Assembly (NCBI GenBank): GCA_013407085.1
Contig: JACCGJ010020523.1
Coordinates: forward strand, 114,539-178,538
From: Atriophallophorus winterbourni
Lineage: Eukaryota; Platyhelminthes; Trematoda; Plagiorchiida; Microphallidae
Length of the DNA stretch: 64,000 nucleotides
Reading direction: 5' to 3'
Both the position numbers and the translations under genes were made by a program. How positions within the stretch are numbered: position 1 is the stretch's first letter; every line of letters begins with the position of its first letter. Shown piece by piece: positions 55,682-64,000 of the stretch. The notes under the pieces are model-generated. The model had not been told where the DNA came from and searched no databases. It saw only the letters and a list, made by a program, of their open reading frames with translations.

Positions 55682-55958
55682 AGCAGACGGAGTAATGCAT
55701 CGCAACTACGAACTGCCTAAAAGAATCCCGTGACATTTGAAACGCTTGATCTTATATACTGCATTCCCTGTCTCTCCACCCTGGCTAGAAGGTATCGATT
55801 ACAAATTTACAGTTTCATTTCACAACTCCTCAAAGTTTACTGAGGCGTCAAGCAAGGGTGCCTACTTTCCTTCACGCTGTTCGGAACTATCGCTGTTCTA
55901 CTGATGACGGGTTTAGAGTCAAAAACCCGTCAAAACTCCTCTTGAAAATCTGCTGAGT
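55682..55958 (+). repeat. U2 segment after RTE-A (duplicated flank and GVKQGC scrap)
   Basis: 55682-55770 repeats 52431-52519, and its base differences resemble U3 more than the left copy does. The plus-strand RT scrap is at 55840-55958. Confidence 0.8.
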
Positions 55959-56780
55959 TTACAACATAATCTGGTAGATTGTTCCAAGTAAAGCAAACTC
56001 GCACGGCAAAAAATGTCGTATGCAGTTGAGTAGTGAGTGAATAAATGTGTGAGCTCTTGTCTTATACGAGCCCCATAGATTAAACAAGCATTGTAGAGGG
56101 TGATTTGCGGTATTCGAAATGTTGTAAACCAAAATCAAATCGCCATGAATACGACGACGAGGATACTCGAATAAATTCAGGGTTTTGATTCGCTCGTTGT
56201 ATGGTTTCCAGCTGAGTCCGGTGACAAGTTTCGTAGCTCGATGATATATTCTTTGCAAAGTCGCAACATCTTTTTAAGCCATGATGACCATGCTTGAACT
56301 GCATATTTCATCGTTGGCCTTATGTACGTATTTATAATGCAGCGATTTGTCTGTTTTGAGAACCTACCGAAAATTCTCTTTAGGAGTGACAATTTCTTTG
56401 ATGTTTTACGATAGACGGAGTTTCGGTGGCTTGACATCCCTAGGGTGTTGCTTATTAGCACACCCAAGTCCTTTTGTTTTATGATCCACGAAAGGCTGTG
56501 TGTAACAAGAAAATGCTGGAACTCCTCATATTTTCAAAGGTTAAACATATGACACTTTTGAAAATTTGAAAAATAGGTGATAGTTAATGGACCGAACCTT
56601 GGGATTGTCCAGATCGTTCCGAAGCAGTTCGCAGTCTTCCGGACTATTTATCCCCGACCGGACATTTATATCGTTCGCGAACAGTAGGATCTTACATTTG
56701 ATAAGAGCCGGTATGTCACTAGCACAAACTGCGAAGAGAATTGGTCAGAGGACGGATTCCTGAGGAACTCCACTTGTCAC
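55959..56780 (-). pseudogene. RT2 relic, unit U2
   Basis: Same structure as in U1: SGVPQESVLGP-like entry near 56750-56770, FAND near 56670, thumb open at 56467-56177, C-terminus at 56258-55959 in a second frame. Short deletions distinguish it from U1 (for example near 56040). Confidence 0.82.
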
Positions 56781-57048
56781 GGCTACCGATTTGGATAAGG
56801 CACCGTCCACAGTGACTTGATGGTGTACACCACGTGCTTACTAAAGGATTTCATTCTTATCAGCCATACTGAGTACTTTCAATTTATTGAGCATCCATCG
56901 AATCCAAAAGTCGAAGGAAAAGTATTCAGTTTCAGTTCGTGTCTGATATGCAATTGGGTACAATATTTTATAATGTACCGCCACTTTTTGTCTTCACGGA
57001 TAGCTTGACTTTGTCTCGGATGTTAGCAATTATATAAATCGGATTAAT

Positions 57049-58197
57049 TTAGCGCGGTATCCACTTTTCGATTGAGTCACATAGACCCAGACGTCGCAAT
57101 CTTTCGGTGTATAAAAAATCGCGAGGTCCTATTACTAAATTTGCTGTTCTGTGATAGATTTTAATAAAGAGAGCAATATCTTCTCGAAACCAAGAAGCAC
57201 TGACTTCTACGGCATACACCATCGTATGGCGACCGTAGACGTTCTTTATCATTAGTAAAGTTATCAGCGAGAATCTTCCAAATATTCTTCGAAAGATACT
57301 TATCTATCGATACTCCAAGAACTATCTACAACGAGCTCTATGTCAATTTCTCAGTTTCTAATAGATATGTCCAAGGAACATGATTTCCAATGCGGAGCAT
57401 CTGGCTTTTCCGTACGTTTAATCTCATACCATTCATGGCTGCCCAATTTGACACGTTGTCCAAATCTATTTGCAGTTTCTCACAATCATGTGCAAAAATA
57501 ATTTGCGTCCATATTTTCATATCATCTGCGAACAGGCTTATTTTCTATTAAATGACGGGGGTAAATCGTTTATGTATAATAGAATGAGAAAGGAGACTCC
57601 GCTGGTGGTTTTGAACTTTCGGATAGCACCCCGTTTACTTTAACTTGGGCTTGGCGATTTGACAGGTGGTGGCATAACAATGAAAGGAGTAATTCACTTA
57701 TTCCTAAACGTATCCGTTTTTGAGGAATCTGTCAAAATCTTCAGAAATGTCTAATTAACAGACGGGAATGGAAGAACTTCTATATAACTCCTTCGTCTAT
57801 TCGTTCAACGCTATCAGATGATTCGTTGAACATGAGCGATGAGATCGAAATACATGCTGAGCTGTCGTAAACAAATTAAGCAAAACAAATTATACAACGA
57901 TTCTTTCCGAGAATACACGTTCCATGAACTTACCAATAACAGGTAATAGTGTGACGGGACGATAATTTGCAGCATCAGATCGGCAGCCTCTTTGAAGATA
58001 GGTGTAATCACGCCGGACTTCCAATTCTTCGGTACCACATTTTGAACGGAAATGCCGCAGGCATTTTTATTTATTGCCGGTGTATTTTGCTTCGTTAACT
58101 GCCAATTCATTAAACTTAAAAGCTTGAAGACTCTATGAGAGCTGACCCTGATTCTGCATCCAACTGTGAACAAACTTACGCAGTCATGGTGCCCCAT
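57049..58197 (-). pseudogene. RT1 relic, units U2/U3
   Basis: Fingers at 58197-57814 (127 codons), FADD region MKIWTQIIFAHDCEKLQIDL at 57520-57338 (here the FADD-equivalent upstream codons read FADD with a stop just before), and thumb NVYGRHTMVYAVEVSASWFR at 57252-57049 ending WIPR. Palm entry deleted as in U2 and U4. Confidence 0.82.
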
Positions 58198-59724
58198 TTA
58201 TTTTTTTACATTTAAACATGCACTTGTACATATATTTCGATTCAGTGGGTGAAGTAAAGTTAATTGCATTTTTAACCGTAAAACGTGAATTGTTTATGAT
58301 GCGTTGAGCATACCACGATGGGCCTCTTTTCGCTTATTTGATTCGCTGTAATCTGGTGTATCTTGAGGATAAAAGGATGAAGCAATGCACATACAGACCA
58401 GTGTATAACGATTGGAGGTGTATCGTAAGACACTCACTGTATCCATGAGAATTCCGTAGACGAATGATTTTAACTTTCCATCTACTTTCACCACGCAACC
58501 GAAGATATTGAAGTATTAGGACGACGTTTTAAACTGTGTTGCGAATTTCTGCTTGTCGTTGTTCGTATACCTTGTCTGCAGATCATTCCAGAGAGCTTAA
58601 CATTCGAACCATCCTTAAGATAAATGTCATGTATCATCTCATAAATTTCACAATTGGAAAGTCAGAACCAGAAAGTTACCAATAAACTGCTATAAATGAA
58701 TGTATTCCAAATTAATCCCATAATAAAAACTAATATAATTTCAACAATATTTTAAGCACATTGTTGAATGCTATTCTTTAAAACCCATATATTAATTACG
58801 CAGAAATTATTTTCATTATTCTAGCAGTGGGTCTTAGTCTCCATTTCAGCGTGATACTTAACAGGTTTATCGATTAAAACGCAGGAAGTTACAAACAACT
58901 TATAACAACTGTCGGTATTGATCGCTACATTGGATGGTAGACTTGTATTATCGTGTGAAATTTGCTTTTATCATAAAAGTTGCGGTAGTTTTGTAAGGTG
59001 CAAAGTTTGTAGAGATCGATGTGGCGAACTTTGTGCACTCGGCTATAGATAGTTCGTGAAATGTGTGCAGTTGTTCGTGGTTCTAGCTCAGATGTGAAGC
59101 AATTGTGTGAACCGTTAACAAAGTGTGTTAGTCATCTCATGTGTCTTGGATACAAAATTTTGATTTAAAAAAGCAACGGTTTATTTTATATTTTTCACTG
59201 TCCAGCAGTATGATGCACACAGAGGCAGGAGTTACAGCAATGAAAGCTATGTGCAGTCGTGAATTTAGTCGCGACGTTTGCATGAGCGTCATTCTGTAAA
59301 AAAATCGAAATGTGCCGTTCACCTTGCTCAAAATTATTGTTTCCTCAAAGTCGATTATCATGCATGTAAGTATAACATCACTAATTACACCGAGTTATGG
59401 TTCAAGGATGTCATATCTCCCAGTTCTGAAATTACACCTACAACCTCGTATCTCATATAGCCACTGACAAACCATTCTATGCCAGTGCTGCATGTCTGCC
59501 CCATCAATTTTTAGATATTAACTGAAGCAACGTTTGAGGGACCGGAAAATCATTTTTCGACAAATCTCAGCAGTTGGAGTGATGGGTCGGAACTACGAAC
59601 TGCCTAAAAGAATCCCGTGGCATTTGAAACGGTTGATCTTATATACTGCATTCCCTGTCTCTCCACCCTGGCAAGAAGTTATTAATTCCAAATTTACAGT
59701 TTCATTTCACAACTCCTCAAAGTT
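58198..59724 (+). repeat. U3 spacer with exon-like segment
   Basis: As in U1 and U2. It lacks about 16 bp near 58800 and has a short deletion near 59280 in the exon-like part. Confidence 0.75.
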
Positions 59725-59844
59725 TACTGAGGCGTCAAGCAAGGGTGCTGCTTTCCTTCACGCTGTTCGGAACTATCGTTGCTTTACTGATGACGGGTTT
59801 AGAGTCAAAAACCCATCAAGACTCCTCTTGAAAATCTGCTGAGT

Positions 59845-60710
59845 TTACAACATAATCTGGTAGATTGTTCCAAGTAAAGCAAACTCGCACGGCAAAAAAT
59901 GTCGTATGCAGTTGAGTAGTGAGTGAGGTACAGTTAGAATAAATGTGTAAGCTCTTGTCTTATACGAGCCCCATAGATTAAACAAGCATTGTGGAGGGTG
60001 ATTTGCGGTATTCGAAATGTTGTACACCAAAATCAAATCACCCCGAAAACGACGACGAGGATACTCGAATAAATTCAGGGTTTTGATTCGCTCGTTGTAT
60101 GGTTTTCGGCTGAGTCAGGTGACATGTTTCGTAGCTCGATGATATATTCTTTGCAAAGTCGCAACATCTTTTTAAGCCATGATGACCATGCTTGAACTGC
60201 ATATTTCATCGTTGGCCTTATGTACGTATTTATAATGCAGCGATTTGTCTGTTTTGAGAACCTACCGAAAATTCTCTTTAGGAGTGACAATTTCTTTGAT
60301 GTTTTACGATAGACGGAGTTTCGGTGGCTTGACATCCCTAGGGTGTTGCTTATTAGCACACCCAAGTCCTTTTGTTTTATGATCCACGAAAGGCTGTGTG
60401 TAACAAGAAAATGCTGGAACTCCTCATATTTTCAAAGGTTAAACATATGACACTTTTGAAAATTTGAAAAATAGGTGATAGTTAATGGACCGAACCTGGA
60501 GATTGTCCAGATCGTTCCGAAGCAGTTCGCAGTCTTCCGGACTATTTATCCCCGACCACACATTTATATCGTTCGCGAACAGTACGATCTTACATTTGAT
60601 AAGAGCCGGTATGTCACTGGCACAAACTGCGAAGACAATTGGTCCGAGGACGGATTCCTGAGGAACTCCACTTGCCACGGCTACCGATTTCGATGGAGCA
60701 CCGTCCACAG
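59845..60710 (-). pseudogene. RT2 relic, unit U3 (best preserved palm)
   Basis: Minus strand: MDGAPSKSVAVASGVPQESV, LGPIVFAVCASDIPALIKCK, FANDINVW, then thumb at 60365-60075 and C-terminus (DLILVYNISNTANHP) at 60036-59845. The FAND defect and the frame change before the C-terminus are shared with U1 and U2. The plus-strand GVKQGC scrap is at 59725-59845. Confidence 0.85.
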
Positions 60711-60949
60711 TGACTTGATTGTGTACACCACGTGCTTACTAAAGGATTTCATTCTTAGCAGCCATACTGAGTACTTTCAATTTATTGATCATCCATCGAA
60801 TCCAAAAGTCGAAGGAAAAGTATTCAGTTTCAGTTCGTGTCTGATGTGCAATTGGGTACAATATTTTATAATGTACCGCCACTTTTGTCTTCACGGATAG
60901 CTTGACTTTGTCTCGGATGTTAGCAATTATATAAATCGGATTAATTTAG

Positions 60950-62094
60950 CGCGGTATCCACTTATCGATTGAGTCACATAGACCCAGACGTCGCAATCTT
61001 TCGGTGTATAAAAAATCGGGAGGTCCTATTACTAAATTTGCTGTTCTGTGATAGATTTAAATAAAGAGAGCAATATCTTCTCGAAACCAAGAAGCACTGA
61101 CTTCTACGGCATACTCCATCGTATGGCGACCGTAGACGTTCTTTATCATTAGTAAAGTTATCAGCGAGAATCTTCCAAATATTCTTCGAAAGATACTTAT
61201 CTATCGATACTCCAAGAACTATCTACAACGAGCTCTATGTCAATTTCTCAGTTTCTAATAGATATGTCCAAGGAACATGTTTACCAATGCGGAGCATCTG
61301 GCTTTTCCGTACGTTGAATCTCATACCATTCATGGCTGCCCAATTTAACACGTTGTCCAAATCTATTTGCAGTTTCTCACAATCATATGCAGAAATAATT
61401 CGCGTCCATATTTTCATATCATCTGCGAACAGGCTCATTTTGGATAAAATGACGGGGGTAAATCGTTTATGTATAATAGAAAGAGAAAGGAGACTCCGCT
61501 GGTGGTTTTGAACTTTCGGATAGCACCCCGTTTACTTTAACTTGGGCTTGGCGATTTGACAGGTGGTGGCATTTCAATGAAAGGAGTGGTTCACTTATTC
61601 CTAAACGTATTCGTTTTTGAGGAATCTGTCAAAATCTTCAGAAATGTCTAATTAACAGACGTGAATGGAAGAACTTCTATATAACTCTTTCGTCTATTCG
61701 TCTAACGCTATGAGAAGATTCGTTGAACATGAGCGATGAGATCGAAATCCATGCTGAGCTGTCGAAAACAAATTAAGCAAAACAAATTATGCAACGATTC
61801 TTTCCGAGAATATACGTTCCGTGAACTTACCAATAACAGGTAATAGTGTGACGGGACGATAATTTGCAGCGTCAGATCGGCAGCCTCTTTGAAGATAGGT
61901 GTAATCACGCCGGACTTCCAATTCTTCGGTACCACATTCTGAACGGAAATGCCGCAAGCATTTTCATTTGTTGCCTGTGTATTTTGCTTCGTTAACTGCC
62001 AATTTATTAAACTTAAAAGCTTGACGACTCTATGAGAGCTGACCCTGATTCTGCATCCAACTATGAACAAACTTACGCAGTCATGGTACCCCAT
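60950..62094 (-). pseudogene. RT1 relic, units U3/U4
   Basis: Fingers at 62094-61708 (VPKNWKSGVITPIFKEAADL), MSLFADDMKIWTRIISAYDC at 61438-61235, thumb to about 60950 (LRRLGLCD, WIPR). Same palm-entry deletion as in U2. Confidence 0.83.
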
Positions 62095-63877
62095 TTATTT
62101 TATTTACATTTTAACATGCACTTGTACATATATTTCGATTCAGTGTGTGGGTGAAGTAAAGTTAATTGCAATTTTTACCGTTAAAAAACCGTGAATGTTT
62201 AAGATGCAGACTTGTTGGAGCATACCACGATGGGCCCTCTTTTCGATTATTTGATTCGCTTGTAATCTGGTGATCTGGGATTAAAAGGACTGAAGCAATG
62301 CACAACAGACCAGTGTTTATAACGATTGGATTGGTTGTTTATCGTAAGACACTACTGATCATGTAGGAAGAATTCCGTAGACGAATGATTTTAACTTCCA
62401 TCTACTTTCACAGAACGAACCGAAGATATTGAAGTATAGGACGACTTTTTAAACTGTTTGTTGCGAATTTCTGCTGTTCGTGTGTGTTATACCTTAGTCT
62501 GCAGATTCATTCCAGGAGGATAACATTCGAACCGGTCCTTAAGTTAATGTAAGTATCATCTCATAAATTTCCACACCTGGAAAGTTCAGAGCAGAAAGAA
62601 AGAGAAGTTACCAAATACAATGCTTATAACCGATAATGTATTCCAATTTAATCCCTATTAAAAACTAATTATATTTGAACAATATTTTAGGCACCTTTTT
62701 TAAGGTTCTCTTTCTAAAACCCAATATAATTACGCAAGAAATTGATGAAAAGCTGAAATTATTTTCATTATTATTCTAGCAGCTGGGTCTAGTCTCCATT
62801 TCAGCGGTTGATTACTTAACAGGTTTTTTAATCGATTAAAGCGAGGAAGTTACAAACAACTTATTCAACTGTCGTTAGTGATCGCTACATCGGAAATGGT
62901 TATTAGACTTGCATATCGTGTGAAAATTTGCTTTTATCATAAAGTTGCGGAAGTTTTGTAAGGTGCAATGTTTGTAGAGATCGATGTGGCGAACTTTGTG
63001 CACTCGGCTATAGATAGTACGTGAAATGTGTGCAGTTGTTCGTGGTTCTAGCTCAGATGTGAAGCAATTGTGTGAACCGATAACAAAGTGTTTGTGAGTC
63101 ATCTCATGTATGGTACACAATTTTATTTTAAAAAGGCAAAACGGTTTTGTTTTATATTGTTCACTGTTCCGCAGTATGATGCACACAGAGGCAGGAGTTA
63201 CTGGCAAATCAAAGCGATGTTGCAGTGTGAAATTTAGTCACGACTTTTTGCATTACTATTTCAGTGAGCGTCATTTGAACAAAAAAAAATCGAAATGTTG
63301 CCGTTCACTGCTCAAAATTATGGTCTCCCAAAGTCGATCTATCCATGCATTGTAAATATAACATCACTTAATAAACCGAGTCTGGTCAAGGATGTCATAT
63401 TCCCAGTTCGAACATACACCTTACAAAACCTCGATCTGTCATATAGCCATATGACTAACAAGTTCTATGTTGGTCAGTGCTGTATGTCTGCCCTCACATT
63501 TTTCAATAATTAACTGATGAGCAACTTTTAAGGGACCGGGAAAATTATTTTTCGACCAAATCAGCAGAAGACGGGAAGTTTTAAGGTAATGGAGTTAGTA
63601 ATGGCGGTCGCCGCAACTACCGAACTGCCTAACAGAATCCAGTGATATTTGAAACGTGTTGATCTATTATACTGCAATCCCTTTCTCTCCACCATTGCAT
63701 GAAGTTATATTAATTCCAAATTACAGTTTCATTTCACAACTCCTCACAGTTTTATTGAGGCGTCAAGCAAGGGTGCCTGCTTTCCTTCACGCTGTTCGGA
63801 AACTATCGGTGCTCTCGTGATGACGGGTTTAGAGTCAAAAACCCATCAAGACTCCTCTTGAAAATCTGCTGAGTTCA
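62095..63877 (+). repeat. U4 spacer, exon-like segment and RT scrap, with many small indels
   Basis: Equivalent to 58198-59845. From about 62145 to 63810 it carries 1-4-base insertions and deletions every 10-30 bases relative to U1-U3, while both sides match closely. This looks more like uncorrected sequence than evolution. Confidence 0.75.
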
Positions 63878-64000
63878 CAACATAATCTGGTAGATTGTTC
63901 CAAGTAAAGCAAACTCGCACGGCAAAAAATGTCGTATGCAGTTGAGTAGTGAGTGAGGTACAGTTAGAATAAATGTGTGAGCTCTTGTCTTATACGAGCC
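63878..64000 (-). pseudogene. RT2 relic, unit U4 (start of the copy, cut by the window end)
   Basis: Matches the C-terminal end of RT2 at 59846-59970 almost exactly; only this part is in the window. Confidence 0.8.

Larger units (their letters stand above)
46351..64000. repeat. tandem array, about 3.9-kb units (U1-U4)
   Basis: Units begin near 46459, 50395, 57565 and 61465 (landmark TTTATGTATAAYAGAA). Spacing is 3.94 kb, 7.17 kb (4.0 kb without RTE-A copy 3) and 3.90 kb; U4 runs off the window. Order in each unit, left to right on the plus strand: RT1 palm and fingers (minus), 1.1-kb spacer related to 25.3-26.0 kb, exon-like segment related to 35.4 kb, a plus-strand RT scrap (GVKQGC), RT2 (minus, C-terminus first), RT1 thumb and FADD (minus). 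Units are roughly 95% alike by eye. All RT copies are broken in shared ways, so a dead composite was amplified. Confidence 0.9.

Noticed and set aside
52431..55770. 89-bp repeats as a target-site duplication
   Set aside because: The two copies belong to different unit types and the LINE 3' end is missing; recombination is simpler.
1..64000. Prokaryotic or viral genome
   Set aside because: Spliced PIGA exons, LINEs, LTR elements and satellites are those of an animal nuclear genome.

Overview
The window reads as AT-rich nuclear DNA from an animal, most likely a trematode flatworm (inference). The RTE-type LINEs, the CsRn1-type LTR elements with a tryptophan-tRNA-like primer site, and a Penelope-type repeat with a hammerhead ribozyme motif all fit that group as I remember it. 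I ran no database search. Most of the 64 kb is transposable element, much of it nested and broken.

One host gene is clear. At 7.1-15.9 kb on the minus strand, several exons with GT/AG boundaries join in phase into the C-terminal half of PIG-A, the catalytic subunit of the enzyme that starts GPI-anchor synthesis. Its introns hold an RTE 5' fragment, a 744-bp Penelope palindrome with a hammerhead motif, a degenerate Penelope copy and an RTE 3' end. A second possible host exon lies at 3563-3772 on the plus strand. No tRNA, rRNA or CRISPR feature was seen.

Layout. 0-1.66 kb: 3' half of a LINE. 1.83-3.10 and 16.44-17.71 kb: two copies of a unit encoding a 176-residue, internally deleted hAT transposase; the second copy has a 24-bp target duplication. 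4.18-6.20 kb: a young, non-autonomous LTR retrotransposon with identical LTRs. 17.86-25.2 kb: a run of LINE remnants (RTE-A, LINE-J, and LINE-K interrupted by RTE-B). 26.0-34.5 kb: a Gypsy element (G1) with a second LTR element (G2, CsRn1-like) nested inside it. 35.9-42.3 kb: a satellite of about 230 bp per monomer, split by an RTE-A insertion. 42.3-46.4 kb: LINE relics and old repeats. 46.4-64 kb: a tandem array with a period of about 3.9 kb, each unit built from two dead minus-strand reverse transcriptases, a fragment of a third and a conserved spacer; one unit carries a near full-length RTE-A.

Mobile-element names (RTE-A/B/C, LINE-J/K/Z, RT1/RT2, G1/G2, repeat R) are labels used only here. 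Similarities were judged by eye, so percentages and exact ends are approximate.
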